Positions 1-9,314 of a stretch of 64,000 bases of DNA are shown piece after piece. Within the stretch, counting starts at the first letter, position 1. Each line of letters begins with the position of its first letter. The position numbers and the translations under genes were made by a program. Origin of the DNA: Magnetococcales bacterium. GTDB taxonomy: Bacteria; Pseudomonadota; Magnetococcia; Magnetococcales; UBA8363. The notes beneath the pieces are model-generated. The model was not told the origin of the DNA, ran no database searches, and saw nothing but the letters and a program-made list of their open reading frames with translations. The stretch is taken from contig JADFYU010000005.1 of the NCBI GenBank assembly GCA_015232865.1, positions 23,244 through 87,243 on the forward strand. The letters run 5' to 3'.

Positions 1-79
1 CAGCCGATTTGTACTGGGTGATGGAATCCAAAAAAGAGAAGATGATTTTGCTTCTGAAGTAGCCAAGCAGGTGGGGTAA
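1..79 (+). CDS. tsf: Elongation factor Ts, C-terminal end (partial)
   Basis: The window opens inside a reading frame (codons from base 2) that ends with TAA at 77-79. It encodes 25 residues, including [20 protein letters not shown], which matches the conserved C-terminal tail of EF-Ts, the nucleotide exchange factor for EF-Tu. It sits 8 bases upstream of pyrH, the usual rpsB-tsf-pyrH-frr order, which supports the call. Only the tail is present, so nothing can be said about the catalytic core. Confidence 0.9.
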   Translation, partial: SRFVLGDGIQKREDDFASEVAKQVG

Positions 80-87
80 GAGCAAAA

Positions 88-819
88 ATGAGCGAAAAGA
101 AGAGTCAGACCCCATACAAAAGAGTTCTTCTAAAACTATCCGGGGAGGCGCTTTTGGGTAATGGTCACAACATTGACCCTCTCTTCCTTGATGTTCTCGC
201 TCAGGAGTTGAAAACCGTTCATGAGTTGGGCGTCGAACTGGCGATTGTCATTGGAGGTGGAAACATCTTCCGTGGCGTCGCCGGCAGCGCGCGCGGCATG
301 GAGCGTACCAGTGCAGACAGCATGGGTATGTTGGCGACCGTCATCAACTCCCTGGCTTTGCAAAGCGCTTTGGAATTAAAAGGGCTTCAGGTTCGGGTTC
401 AATCGGCCATAGCCATGCCACAAATTGCCGAATCCTTCATTCGGCGTCGGGCGATTCGTCACCTCGAAAAAGAGCGCATCGTCATTTTTGCTGCAGGCAC
501 CGGAAACCCCTTTTTTACCACCGATACGGCGGCCAGTTTGCGGGCGGCTGAAATTGGTGCCGACTGCCTGATCAAAGCCACCAAGGTGGATGGCGTTTAC
601 TCGGCAGACCCCAAATTGGATACCAATGCCAAGCGCTACTCCGTATTGACTTATGACCGGGTGTTTAATGACAACCTAAAGGTAATGGACCAAACGGCCA
701 TCACCCTTTGCCGAGATAACAACATTCCAATAATAGTCTTTTCGATACTGGAAAAGGATAGTCTTTATGCCCTTTTGTGTGGTGATAATACAAAGGGCAC
801 CTTGATTAGGGGAGAATAA
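88..819 (+). CDS. pyrH: UMP kinase
   Basis: Cytosolic uridylate kinase that phosphorylates UMP to UDP with ATP, the committed step after UMP in pyrimidine nucleotide synthesis. The protein is 243 residues, the family's usual length. It has the amino-acid-kinase fold signature KLSGEAL at residues 16-22 and the glycine-rich GGGNIFRG at 56-63. Near the C-terminus [16 protein letters not shown] is the nucleotide-binding segment typical of bacterial PyrH. It follows tsf closely and its TAA stop overlaps the frr ATG by one base, so it is almost certainly translated as part of the tsf-pyrH-frr operon. Confidence 0.97.
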   Translation: MSEKKSQTPYKRVLLKLSGEALLGNGHNIDPLFLDVLAQELKTVHELGVELAIVIGGGNIFRGVAGSARGMERTSADSMGMLATVINSLALQSALELKGLQVRVQSAIAMPQIAESFIRRRAIRHLEKERIVIFAAGTGNPFFTTDTAASLRAAEIGADCLIKATKVDGVYSADPKLDTNAKRYSVLTYDRVFNDNLKVMDQTAITLCRDNNIPIIVFSILEKDSLYALLCGDNTKGTLIRGE

Positions 820-1373
820 TGGATAACCACTTAAAAGAAATCCGCCAACGAATGAGCAAAAGTCTGGATGCCTTCAAAGTAGAACTGTCCACCATTCGTA
901 CTGGCCGAGCAACCACCTCTCTACTGGATCATGTCATGGTTGAGGTATACGGCTCTCCGACGCCCATCAATCAGGTTGCCGCTTTGAATGTTCCTGAGGC
1001 TCGGATGATCACGGTCCAACCGTGGGATAAGGGCACGCTCAAGGCCATTGAAAAAGGCATTCGGGACGCAGGGCTGGGCCTCAATCCCATGAGCGACGGC
1101 GTTTTGATTCGAGTTCCGCTGCCCGAGCTGACCGAAGAACGTCGTCGGGATCTGGTGAAAATTGTCAACAAATATGGCGAGCAATCCAAGGTGGTTATGC
1201 GCAACATTCGCCGGGATGGCATCGACCTTTTTAAAAAAATGGAAAAAAACAAGGAAATTTCTCAAGATGATCTGCGCCAACTGGAAAAACAGATCCAGGA
1301 GTTGACCGATGCCAGCATCAAGCAGGTCGATGAAGTCATGGCTCATAAAGAAGCCGATGTCATGCAGGTTTAG
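819..1373 (+). CDS. frr: Ribosome recycling factor
   Basis: Acts with EF-G to split post-termination ribosomes. The 184-residue length is standard, and the sequence carries the family hallmarks: [16 protein letters not shown] near the start, [16 protein letters not shown] in the middle, and an alpha-helical C-terminus rich in Lys/Glu that forms the three-helix bundle. Its ATG overlaps the last base of pyrH, indicating translational coupling. Twenty-one bases separate it from uppS, so transcription probably continues into the isoprenoid genes. Confidence 0.97.
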   Translation: MDNHLKEIRQRMSKSLDAFKVELSTIRTGRATTSLLDHVMVEVYGSPTPINQVAALNVPEARMITVQPWDKGTLKAIEKGIRDAGLGLNPMSDGVLIRVPLPELTEERRRDLVKIVNKYGEQSKVVMRNIRRDGIDLFKKMEKNKEISQDDLRQLEKQIQELTDASIKQVDEVMAHKEADVMQV

Positions 1374-1394
1374 TAGAGAGCTTTTCGAATTCTG

Positions 1395-2117
1395 ATGACA
1401 GCCCCCCCTTCTACTTCCGTATTACCCCGTCATATTGCGATTGTCATGGACGGTAATCGTCGTTGGGCCAAATCCCATTTTCTACCGCGCCTGGAGGGTC
1501 ATCGGCGTGGTGTCAGCTCGGTTCGGCGTACCATAGAAGCCTGTTTGGCGTTTAACATTCCAATTCTGACCCTCTACACCTTCTCTTCGGAAAACTGGAA
1601 CCGCCCAGAAGAGGAGGTTTCGGCTCTCATGAATTTACTGGCTCGCCATTTGCGTCGGGAAATGGAGGAACTGGTCTCCGAGGGGGTTCGTTTCAGAGCC
1701 TTGGGGCGCATTGGAGACCTACCGGAAAACATCCAGTTTTTGGTCAACGAATTGGAAGAAAAGACCAAAGACAACGTTAAACTGCAATTTAATATTGCCC
1801 TGAACTACGGCGGTCGGCAGGAGCTGGTCGATGCCACCCGGATTTTGGCCAACAAGGTTTTAAATGGAGAATTAACGCCGGATGAAATTGACGAAAACGT
1901 TATTTCTCAACATTTAACGACAGCCGGAATGGTTGATCCAGATCTTTGGATTCGTACCGGCGGAGAGCATCGGGTCAGTAATTTTCTACTCTGGCAACTG
2001 GCCTACTCCGAGATGGTGTTTCTTCCCATTTTCTGGCCTGACTTCGGTGCCTCCCACCTCCGTGAGGCCATAGAGATTTTTGGTAGTCGGGAAAGAAGGT
2101 TTGGATCTTCCACGTGA
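1395..2117 (+). CDS. uppS: Undecaprenyl diphosphate synthase
   Basis: Cis-prenyltransferase that elongates farnesyl diphosphate with isopentenyl diphosphate to undecaprenyl diphosphate, the lipid carrier precursor for peptidoglycan and O-antigen. The protein is 240 residues. Asp19 in MDGNRRWA (18-25) is the catalytic Mg-binding residue. SSENWNRPEEEV and the C-terminal IRTGGEHRVSNFLLWQ are the other conserved blocks. The latter is usually RTSGE, so Gly replaces Ser here. The standard order frr-uppS-cdsA-dxr is kept, although a 219-base gap containing a repeat arm follows. No strong ribosome-binding site is visible before the ATG. Confidence 0.96.
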   Translation: MTAPPSTSVLPRHIAIVMDGNRRWAKSHFLPRLEGHRRGVSSVRRTIEACLAFNIPILTLYTFSSENWNRPEEEVSALMNLLARHLRREMEELVSEGVRFRALGRIGDLPENIQFLVNELEEKTKDNVKLQFNIALNYGGRQELVDATRILANKVLNGELTPDEIDENVISQHLTTAGMVDPDLWIRTGGEHRVSNFLLWQLAYSEMVFLPIFWPDFGASHLREAIEIFGSRERRFGSST

Positions 2118-2170
2118 CAGGTTTTGACTTGGCAACGGTCAGACCGCACTGGATGCAGCCCTCTGATTCA

Positions 2171-2303
2171 TTCAACCTGGAAACGACCGTTATTCGCACA
2201 CGTTACCAACCACTGGTGCCAGGCACAACATTTGTCAAACATCCGAACATCGGCCTGATCGTCACCCTTGGTCGAAATTTACAGCCATCGTACGTTTCAG
2301 ACC
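2171..2303 (+). repeat. Dispersed intergenic repeat, diverged inverted copy
   Basis: The left arm at 2171-2192 begins TTCAACCTGGAAACGACCG and resembles the arm found elsewhere in the window. A poorer inverted arm lies at about 2281-2303 (ACAGCCATCGTACGTTTCAG). It fills most of the 219-base gap between uppS and cdsA. A 77-codon open frame also crosses this gap, but I read it as non-coding because it consists largely of the repeat and overlaps the cdsA start. Confidence 0.45.
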
Positions 2304-2336
2304 AATACGGTCATGCCGATACCAGGACTTTAAATC

Positions 2337-3149
2337 ATGATAACTAGAATATTGTCGGCGCTGATTCTGGCTCCCCCCGTCATCTACCTGATTCTGGGCG
2401 GTCGGCCACTCTATTTTTTTATACTCCTTTTGCCGGTCTCCGCCGGCCTTTTATATGAATGGCACAGTTTGAGGGGAAAAATTTCACCACGCAAATGGGC
2501 GGCCCAAACTGTTCTGGCCTGGTTTCTTCTCTTTGTCGGGATCTATGGCCAAGCGGATTTGATTCTTCCGGCCATTGTCACCACCCTGTTCATCATGGTT
2601 GCGGCGACCGTATTGGACTATCAGCCGACTGTTTTGGTCATGGACCGCTGGAGTTACGACTTTACCGGCATGATCTACTGCGTTCTGCCTTTAATCCTGC
2701 TGGTCAAAATTAAATATGAGTGGGGGGGAATCTACCTGCTTTTACCCTTTCTGATTATTTGGGCGACGGATTCCGGCGCCTATTTCTCCGGTAAATTTCT
2801 GGGCAATAAAAAACTGGCTCCCCAATTGAGTCCGGGTAAAACCTGGGTCGGATTTTATGGCGGATGTCTGAGCGGTGTCGGCACGGGCATCGGTATCTCC
2901 CTGTTTTTTTCTCTCTCCTTCTTTCTATGGCAGGCGGCTTTGATCGGCATGGCGCTCTCATTGGTCGGCCAGTTGGGTGACCTGGCCGAATCATTGCTCA
3001 AACGAGAGTCCGGAGTAAAAGATTCCGGAAAGCTGATTCCTGGACATGGGGGATTGTTGGACCGTTTGGACAGTCTGTTGTTTGCCGCCCCCGTTTACTA
3101 TGGACTTCTGGTGGCTTTTTCGTCCATTCCACCCTTTAATGGAGGTTGA
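2337..3149 (+). CDS. cdsA: Phosphatidate cytidylyltransferase (CDP-diacylglycerol synthase)
   Basis: Integral membrane enzyme converting phosphatidic acid and CTP to CDP-diacylglycerol, the branch point for all phospholipids. The protein is 270 residues with about seven hydrophobic segments. The C-terminal third has the family signature: SPGKTWVGF (around 164), then GDLAESLLKRESGVKDSG and the HGGLLDRLDSLL stretch whose acidic residues bind metal. It lies between uppS and dxr as in many proteobacteria. Its TGA stop lies between the two candidate dxr start codons, so the two genes are probably translationally coupled. Confidence 0.96.
   Translation: MITRILSALILAPPVIYLILGGRPLYFFILLLPVSAGLLYEWHSLRGKISPRKWAAQTVLAWFLLFVGIYGQADLILPAIVTTLFIMVAATVLDYQPTVLVMDRWSYDFTGMIYCVLPLILLVKIKYEWGGIYLLLPFLIIWATDSGAYFSGKFLGNKKLAPQLSPGKTWVGFYGGCLSGVGTGIGISLFFSLSFFLWQAALIGMALSLVGQLGDLAESLLKRESGVKDSGKLIPGHGGLLDRLDSLLFAAPVYYGLLVAFSSIPPFNGG
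3141..3145 (+). promoter_or_regulatory. Shine-Dalgarno site that decides the dxr start
   Basis: GGAGG inside the last codons of cdsA lies 5 bases before a TTG at 3151. The upstream in-frame ATG (3139) has no such site in front of it. The protein begun at the TTG reads (M)PVKNISILGSTGSIG, which is where DXR proteins normally begin, so TTG is the preferred start. Confidence 0.6.
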
Positions 3150-3150
3150 G

Positions 3151-4362
3151 TTGCCGGTTAAAAACATTTCCATTCTCGGTTCCACCGGCTCTATCGGTGT
3201 CAGCACCCTGGATGTCATTTCAGCCCATCCAGGCCGTTTCAAACTGGTGGCTCTGGCAGCGGGCCGTAACGACAAACGGTTGGCTGAGCAGGCCAAACGC
3301 TTTTTACCGGAAGTGGTGGCCATTTCAGATGAGAGTCGTCTTGAAGCTCTTACATTGGCGCTGGCGGGTTTGGATATCAAAATTCTTTGTGGTCAACAGG
3401 GTGTGATGGATGTCGGAGCCTGGCCATCGGCTACCCAGACCGTCTCAGCCATCGTCGGAGCGGCAGGACTGGCTCCAACATTGGCTGCCATTCGGAGCGG
3501 AAAAGAGATTGCCCTGGCCAACAAGGAGTGTTTGGTCATGGCCGGAGATCTTTTCATGGAGGAGATTAAAAAAGCCGGCGTCCCCCTTATCCCAGTGGAT
3601 TCCGAACACAGCGCCATTTTTCAAGCGCTCTACAACGGCCAACAAGAGGACCGTTTTGCAACGCTGACGCCGGAACGCAAAAATGAGATTACCCACATCA
3701 CCTTGACCGCTTCTGGAGGTCCGTTTCGGGGCTGGAGTCGCCAAAGCCTGCAAGGGGTCACCAAGGCTCAGGCACTGGCCCACCCGAATTGGAGTATGGG
3801 GCAAAAAATTTCCATCGACTCTGCCACCATGATGAATAAAGGACTGGAGGTGATCGAGGCCTATCATCTGTTTGGCCTGGCGGCCGATCGGATAGAGGTG
3901 GTGGTGCACCCGGAAAGCATCATCCACTCCATGGTCTCCTTTGTCGATGGCTCGGTTCTGGCACAGTTGGGCGAACCGGACATGCGCACACCCATTGCGG
4001 TTGCCTTGTCATGGCCTCACCGAATCGAAACCAAGGTGGCTCCTCTGGATCTGGTCAAACTGGCTCGGCTGCATTTTCATCCCCCACCGGACGAGGTGGA
4101 TTTTCCCTGTCTGAAGTTGGCTTTTAATGCGCTGGAAAAAGGGGGGGTGGCACCCGCCATCCTGAATGCGGCCAACGAAGTGGCAGTTGCGGCTTTTTTG
4201 GCCGGAACCATCGGTTTTCTGGATATTCCCCGTCTGATCGAATGGACTCTGAATGAAACTTTTCAGGGACAGGCGGACTCTATCGAGAAGATCATGGAGA
4301 TGGATCGTCAGGCCCGAATCGTGGCTCGGGAATGGATTGACAGGCCCAGATTTAGCCATTGA
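3151..4362 (+). CDS. dxr: 1-deoxy-D-xylulose 5-phosphate reductoisomerase
   Basis: NADPH-dependent enzyme forming 2-C-methyl-D-erythritol 4-phosphate, the first committed step of the MEP isoprenoid pathway. From the TTG at 3151 it is 403 residues, the usual size. ILGSTGSIG near the N-terminus is the NADPH-binding motif. VDSEHSAIFQ and SIDSATMMNKGLEVIEA are metal/substrate motifs, and ASGGPFR and HPESIIHSMVSFVDGS follow the family pattern. ATG 3139 would add four residues. It makes the precursor used by UppS upstream, so the cluster joins isoprenoid supply to its main envelope use. Confidence 0.96.
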   Translation: MPVKNISILGSTGSIGVSTLDVISAHPGRFKLVALAAGRNDKRLAEQAKRFLPEVVAISDESRLEALTLALAGLDIKILCGQQGVMDVGAWPSATQTVSAIVGAAGLAPTLAAIRSGKEIALANKECLVMAGDLFMEEIKKAGVPLIPVDSEHSAIFQALYNGQQEDRFATLTPERKNEITHITLTASGGPFRGWSRQSLQGVTKAQALAHPNWSMGQKISIDSATMMNKGLEVIEAYHLFGLAADRIEVVVHPESIIHSMVSFVDGSVLAQLGEPDMRTPIAVALSWPHRIETKVAPLDLVKLARLHFHPPPDEVDFPCLKLAFNALEKGGVAPAILNAANEVAVAAFLAGTIGFLDIPRLIEWTLNETFQGQADSIEKIMEMDRQARIVAREWIDRPRFSH

Positions 4363-4562
4363 ACGGACGTACCTGGTGTAACCGATCCGTTTATTTTCAG
4401 TGACGGGGAGAATCGAATTCACCTTGTTGGTTACGGGACTTTTCTTCATGATGACCGCTGAATCTCACGATTGAATCAGGAGCGGCGGACAGCGGCCTTT
4501 ATTTTCCGTTATGGCGACGGATTTGTTTTTCTTACCTTTGGCAGCAAAAGGAAGCATTTTTC

Positions 4563-5633
4563 ATGTCTACCCTTTTTTGGGCACTGGTTGTCCTTGGTGT
4601 TTTAATATTTGTCCATGAATTGGGTCATTTTTTGGTCGCCCGTTTTTTTGGCGTCCGGGTCTTGGTGTTCTCCTTGGGCTTTGGGCCCCGGATTGCCGGC
4701 TGGAAGGACAAGAGTGGCACCGAATATCAACTCTCCCTGATTCCCTTGGGTGGCTACGTCAAAATGCTGGGAGAGTCTGAAGAGGATGAGACACCGATTT
4801 CTGAGGATGATCTGAACTACTCCTTTGCCAAAAAAAGTGTCTGGCCGCGTTTTTCCATCGTTTTTGCTGGCCCGGCCTTTAACTTCATTTTTGCTCTGTT
4901 TGCCCTGACCTTGGCCTTCATGATTGGCGTTGGTGAGCCACTGCCGATTATCGGGTCGGTCACCGAAGGCATGCCGGCCCAGGTTGCCGGACTCCAAAAA
5001 GGGGACCGGATCACCTTTATCGGTGACGAGCCAATCGAGAGTTGGAACACGTTGAGCAACACCATCAAAATATCCGAAGAGGGACCACTCAATTTTACCG
5101 TTGACCGGGAGGGGACCGTATTCCAACTGACCATTACACCACAAATAAAAGAGGTCACCAACCTGTTTGGCGAGCGGGTCAAAAGCCTGTTGATCGGCAT
5201 CACACCCAGCGGTGAACAAAAAATGGTTCACTACTCCCCTTGGCAAGCGGCCTCCATGGGGGCGATACAAACCTGGCGAATGATTGATCTCACCGTGACC
5301 AGTATCTGGAAACTATTGACGCAGGTGGTCTCACCCGATCAGATCGGAGGGCCGCTGATGATTGCCGAAATGGCGGGGAAAACCGCCTCTCAGGGCAGTA
5401 GTAATTTGCTTTTTTTCATGGCTTTGATCTCCATCAATCTGGGAATCCTCAACCTGCTGCCCATCCCCGTTCTCGATGGCGGCCATCTTTTTTTCTTTCT
5501 GATCGAAGCACTCAAGGGCAGCCCGGTTCCCGATGCGATTCAAGGGATGGCCAACCGGGTCGGAATGGGCTTGCTGTTGTTGCTGATGGTTTGGGCCATG
5601 AAAAACGATCTGGTCCGTATTTTTGCTTCCTGA
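4563..5633 (+). CDS. rseP: RseP-type intramembrane site-2 zinc protease
   Basis: Inner-membrane metalloprotease of the S2P family. In E. coli RseP cleaves anti-sigma factor RseA and signal-peptide remnants. The first transmembrane helix carries HELGH at residues 18-22 (zinc ligands plus catalytic Glu). The third metal ligand is in NLLPIPVLDGGHL near residue 300. A PDZ domain lies at about 115-180 (VAGLQKGDRITFIGDEP). At 356 residues it is shorter than the E. coli enzyme and appears to have one PDZ domain instead of two, as in many alphaproteobacteria. It sits between dxr and bamA, the standard position. No rseA or rpoE is visible nearby. Confidence 0.94.
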   Translation: MSTLFWALVVLGVLIFVHELGHFLVARFFGVRVLVFSLGFGPRIAGWKDKSGTEYQLSLIPLGGYVKMLGESEEDETPISEDDLNYSFAKKSVWPRFSIVFAGPAFNFIFALFALTLAFMIGVGEPLPIIGSVTEGMPAQVAGLQKGDRITFIGDEPIESWNTLSNTIKISEEGPLNFTVDREGTVFQLTITPQIKEVTNLFGERVKSLLIGITPSGEQKMVHYSPWQAASMGAIQTWRMIDLTVTSIWKLLTQVVSPDQIGGPLMIAEMAGKTASQGSSNLLFFMALISINLGILNLLPIPVLDGGHLFFFLIEALKGSPVPDAIQGMANRVGMGLLLLLMVWAMKNDLVRIFAS

Positions 5634-5951
5634 TTTTTTCAGGGAAGCCCCGGCTCTACCGTACTGACTGAAAGAACAGTTCAACCCCATCAGGGGAATG
5701 GCTCCATTCTCCAATCTTCAGCCACCGTTTTCAGGTTGGAAGAGCAACCCGGCACTCAAACAAACAAGCCTAAAAAATACAAAGATTTTTTTATTCGCAG
5801 CCCAAATCTGATTTTCGATAACCTCACCGCCATCGTTTTTCCCTTCTCTTCGCCAAAGTTTTAGCTTACGCATTCTTGCCCTTTAACGGCAATGACGGTA
5901 TCATCTTTGGATCTGGTAATTGTCTGAACTTAAGAGAATGGATAAACGGGA
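5634..5951. other. Intergenic gap rseP-bamA
   Basis: There are 318 bases with no convincing gene. The gap holds one arm of the dispersed repeat (5719-5740), a short A/T-rich stretch at about 5765-5800, and presumably the bamA promoter, though I could not identify clear -35/-10 boxes or a sigma-E-type sequence. Confidence 0.6.
5719..5740 (-). repeat. Dispersed repeat, single arm
   Basis: Read on the minus strand it gives CCAACCTGAAAACGGTGGCT, matching the family core AACCTRRAWNYGGCWG with one or two changes. There is no partner arm close by. Confidence 0.55.
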
Positions 5952-8246
5952 ATGAAACACACGCACCTCCTGATACGCTGTCTGGTTATGTTGCTATTGG
6001 CGGTTGTAGTCGTCGTGCACCCTGCTACAGGCCAAACGGAAGAAGGCCTCATCGAATCCATCCGCGTCGAAGGGATGCGCCGAATCGAAGCGGAAACCGT
6101 CTTGAGTCATGTTGAACTCTCCGAGGGGGACGCCTTCGACAGCAAGGCGGTCAGAAGCAGTGTTAAAGCCTTGTTTGACACCGGTTTTTTCAAAGATGTC
6201 GCTCTGGACCGCGAAGGTAACACCCTGGTCGTTCGAGTGGTGGAAAACCCCATGGTCAGCGAGGTTGTTTTTGAAGGAAACAAGGCTTTTGACGACGAAG
6301 AGTTGCAAAAGATGGTCAAGGTAAAAGCCGACGCACTCTTCAATCGTGCCAAGGCGGAACAGGATCTGGCGACCTTACAACAATCGTATCGTGTCAAAGG
6401 TCTTTTCCTGGCCAAAGTGGATATGCAGATCAAACCGAAAGAGCAAAATCAGGTCAGTCTGGTCTATAAGATTGTTGAGGGTGAAAAATCCAAGGTTCGT
6501 GAAGTGCGCATTGTCGGCAATAAAAATCTGACCGACAAACAACTCATGAAAGATCTCCTGATCCACCCCACGGATTGGCTCTCCTGGTACACCGACGAAG
6601 ATACCTATGACCGGGAAAGACTCCAGTACGATCAAACACAACTCAAGAACAAATATCTGGACGAAGGCTATGTTCGGGCCTCTGTCGACTCTTCCATTGC
6701 CGAGTTGACTCCAGACAAAAGTGCCTTCATCATAACCCACACGGTTCGAGAAGGAGAACGATTCCGCCTGGGCAAGATCAAAATGGTCAGCGATTTTGAC
6801 GAGTTGCCTGAGAGCGAACTCTATAAAGAGTTGGTTGTAGAGGAAGGCGAATGGTACTCCCGGAAAAAAATGAAAGATTCCATCGATCGGCTGACCGATC
6901 GGATTGGTGACTTCGGTTACGCTTTTCTCAAGATCAACGCCAACGCCGACGTCAAGGAAGCGGAGCAGGTTGTCGATTTGGTCTTCGCCATTGAAAAGGG
7001 CAAAAGGGTCTATGTCAACCGGGTCGAAATCTCCGGCAATACCCGAACCCTGGATAAGGTCATTCGACGTGAGGTAACCATGGTGGAAGGGAGTCTTTTC
7101 TCCGCTTCACAGCTTAAAAAATCAAAAAACAAGATTAATTCACTGGGATTTTTTGAAAAAACGGATGTGACAACCCCCACCTCCAACGATCCTGAAAAAG
7201 TCGATGTCAAAATTGACGTCGAGGAAAAAGCCACCGGTTCCTTCACGCTGGGAGCCGGTTATTCCAGTGCCGATGCCTTTGTTGGTACGGCCAGCGTTTC
7301 TCAAAACAACTTTTTGGGTCGGGGACAGAAGCTCGCCTTCGCCTTCTCCCTCTCATCCAATACCACGGATTATAATATTTCGTTTACCGAGCCGTATTTT
7401 CTGGACAAAAATCTATCGGCCGGTATCGACCTGTTTAACCGGAAAACCACGCCAACGACGGCCAACTCCTACGAAACCAAAGCGTTAGGTGCTGGTTTGC
7501 GCCTTGGTTTTGCCATCTCTGAAAATCTTTATGACACCGTGAGTTATCGTATTTCCAATGTGGAAGTCAACAACACCGGCACCTCCTATTCCCGCTTGAT
7601 TCAGGCACAAGCCAACGACAGCCCCTATGTTCAATCCATGTTGAGCAACTCCCTGACCTGGAATAATGTTGACAGCAAAATGGAGCCAACCACCGGTCGT
7701 ATTCATCAACTGACTACCGATGTTTCCGGCTTGGGAGGGGATGTTCGGTTTGTTCGTCTGACAACCGATCATCAATACTACAAACCCATCACAAAAGATG
7801 GTGACTGGGTCGGACATCTGCGTGGAAAGCTGGGTTATTCAACGGGAATTTTTGGCAAGGAGCTCCCCATCTTTGAACGGTTTCAATTGGGTGGAACCGG
7901 AAGTATCCGTGGATTCAAACGGGGTGGTTTGGGGCCAAGAACCAATTTAGACGAGGCCTACGGTGGTATGATGTACGAGGCAGTCAATGCCGAAGTTCTG
8001 TTTCCTGTCTATGGTTTGAAGGATAAAGGGGTTCGAGGGTTCGTCTTTCTGGATTCAGCAATTTTGGAAGATACGGACATGCCGGCGACGGTAACCGATG
8101 ATGCTTCCATTCGGGTCTCGACCGGTGTCGGCGTCAACTGGAATTCACCGTTCGGTCCTCTTCGGGTCACCTTTGCCTCTCCATTGGTTCAAGGCAATAA
8201 TGACAAAACGCGGGTTTTTGACTTTTCTATGGGTTCCGCTTTCTAA
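5952..8246 (+). CDS. bamA: Outer membrane protein assembly factor BamA
   Basis: Omp85-family core of the BAM machine, which inserts beta-barrel proteins into the outer membrane. The protein is 764 residues. It starts with a signal peptide (hydrophobic core LVMLLLAVVVVV, cleavage near TGQ-TEE), followed by five periplasmic POTRA repeats to about residue 420 and then a 16-strand barrel. The barrel contains the diagnostic loop-6 motif GSIRGF (around 650), and the protein ends in Phe (FSMGSAF), the C-terminal BAM recognition signal. It is followed by the chaperone gene skp. The start is chosen because the signal peptide begins directly at this ATG. Confidence 0.97.
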   Translation: MKHTHLLIRCLVMLLLAVVVVVHPATGQTEEGLIESIRVEGMRRIEAETVLSHVELSEGDAFDSKAVRSSVKALFDTGFFKDVALDREGNTLVVRVVENPMVSEVVFEGNKAFDDEELQKMVKVKADALFNRAKAEQDLATLQQSYRVKGLFLAKVDMQIKPKEQNQVSLVYKIVEGEKSKVREVRIVGNKNLTDKQLMKDLLIHPTDWLSWYTDEDTYDRERLQYDQTQLKNKYLDEGYVRASVDSSIAELTPDKSAFIITHTVREGERFRLGKIKMVSDFDELPESELYKELVVEEGEWYSRKKMKDSIDRLTDRIGDFGYAFLKINANADVKEAEQVVDLVFAIEKGKRVYVNRVEISGNTRTLDKVIRREVTMVEGSLFSASQLKKSKNKINSLGFFEKTDVTTPTSNDPEKVDVKIDVEEKATGSFTLGAGYSSADAFVGTASVSQNNFLGRGQKLAFAFSLSSNTTDYNISFTEPYFLDKNLSAGIDLFNRKTTPTTANSYETKALGAGLRLGFAISENLYDTVSYRISNVEVNNTGTSYSRLIQAQANDSPYVQSMLSNSLTWNNVDSKMEPTTGRIHQLTTDVSGLGGDVRFVRLTTDHQYYKPITKDGDWVGHLRGKLGYSTGIFGKELPIFERFQLGGTGSIRGFKRGGLGPRTNLDEAYGGMMYEAVNAEVLFPVYGLKDKGVRGFVFLDSAILEDTDMPATVTDDASIRVSTGVGVNWNSPFGPLRVTFASPLVQGNNDKTRVFDFSMGSAF

Positions 8247-8330
8247 AACAATGTCGTAAGATGATGCCCGAAAGATAATTGGTTTGGCTTTTTTTGTTTT
8301 TTTCCTCAATATGGGAATAGGTGGTTGACA

Positions 8331-8855
8331 ATGATGGGAAGGTTTTTTTTATTGATCTCGTTGGTATTCGTTGGCTTTTTTTGGAGCGCTCCGGTTCAGG
8401 CGGCTGGAAAGTTTGCCTATGTTGATGTTCCTCGGGTCATGGACTCTTCTCAGGCCGGTAACCGAGCGAGAGATTTTTTAAACAAAAAGCTCTCTGTCAA
8501 ACAGAACGAAGTTTCGTCCATGGAAGCCGACATCAATAAAATGAAGGACGATTTGGAAAAACGTAAGAGTGTCATGACGGCGGAAGCCCGCTCTGAGTTG
8601 GCTGGAAAAATTCGGCGAAAATATCGTGAATTTCAGCGTCTGGTCGAAGACAATCAAGCGTCGGTTGATCGGGAAAATCGTCATTGGACCACCAAGTTGA
8701 CCAAAGCCCTTCGTGAGGTGATCGAAGAGGTTGGTCGTGAGCAAAAGTTCACGGCGATCTTCAGCAAGGGGCAAATCCTCTTTGTTGATCCAGGTATTGA
8801 TATCACCGACATGGTTCTCAATCAACTTAACGCTAAAACGAAGGATTGGTTCTAG
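8331..8855 (+). CDS. skp: Periplasmic chaperone Skp/OmpH family
   Basis: Holds unfolded outer-membrane proteins in the periplasm for BamA. The protein is 174 residues from the ATG at 8331, which has AGGTGG 6 bases upstream. A TTG at 8325 would add two residues. A signal peptide (FFLLISLVFVGFFW, ending VQAAG) is followed by the beta-strand start KFAYVDVPRVM and a long charged coiled-coil hairpin, about residues 40-130 (KLSVKQNEVSSMEADINK and following). The C-terminal AIFSKGQILFVDPGIDITD is the usual closing segment. The gene order bamA-skp-fabZ lacks the lpxD that usually lies between skp and fabZ. Confidence 0.93.
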   Translation: MMGRFFLLISLVFVGFFWSAPVQAAGKFAYVDVPRVMDSSQAGNRARDFLNKKLSVKQNEVSSMEADINKMKDDLEKRKSVMTAEARSELAGKIRRKYREFQRLVEDNQASVDRENRHWTTKLTKALREVIEEVGREQKFTAIFSKGQILFVDPGIDITDMVLNQLNAKTKDWF

Positions 8856-8858
8856 GCC

Positions 8859-9314
8859 ATGGATTTTTTGAACAACCCAGCCGTTATTCTTAAATATCTG
8901 CCTCATCGATATCCCTTTTTATTGGTCGATCGAATTATTGAGGTTGTTGACGGGGAAAAATTGGTCGCAATCAAGAACGTCACCTTTAACGAACCGCAGT
9001 TTCAAGGTCACTTTCCAGAGAATCCTGTCATGCCGGGCGTTTTGATCTTAGAAGCCATGGCCCAGGCCGGCGCGCTGTTTGCAGCCTATACGGACCCCTC
9101 CTCCCTGGAGAATCGTCTGGTCTATTTCATGACCATCGACAAGGTACGCTTCCGCAAACCTGTTCTGCCGGGGGATCAACTGCGTCTGGAGATGTCGTTG
9201 GTCAAGCGTCGTCGAGATATCTGGCGTTTTATCGGCAAAGCCTATGTCGACGAAATCTTGGTTTCCGAAGCCGAGTTGATGGCAATGACTCGGGATGCTG
9301 ACGACAATGACTGA
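8859..9314 (+). CDS. fabZ: 3-hydroxyacyl-[acyl-carrier-protein] dehydratase FabZ
   Basis: Dehydrates beta-hydroxyacyl-ACP in fatty acid elongation and competes with LpxA for hydroxymyristoyl-ACP. The protein is 151 residues with the hot-dog fold. The catalytic His is in [12 protein letters not shown] (15-26) and the catalytic Glu in [20 protein letters not shown]. It starts 3 bases after the skp stop and overlaps lpxA by up to 20 bases, so all three are one transcript. Pairing fabZ with lpxA is typical and probably balances phospholipid and lipid A synthesis. Confidence 0.97.
   Translation: MDFLNNPAVILKYLPHRYPFLLVDRIIEVVDGEKLVAIKNVTFNEPQFQGHFPENPVMPGVLILEAMAQAGALFAAYTDPSSLENRLVYFMTIDKVRFRKPVLPGDQLRLEMSLVKRRRDIWRFIGKAYVDEILVSEAELMAMTRDADDND

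Noticed and set aside
2114..2347. 77-codon open frame bridging uppS and cdsA (+)
   Set aside because: It overlaps both neighbours, consists largely of a diverged repeat element, and its product has no recognisable feature.
3445..3927. Long minus-strand open frame inside dxr (160 codons)
   Set aside because: It is antisense to a strongly conserved gene and has no ribosome-binding site or family features.
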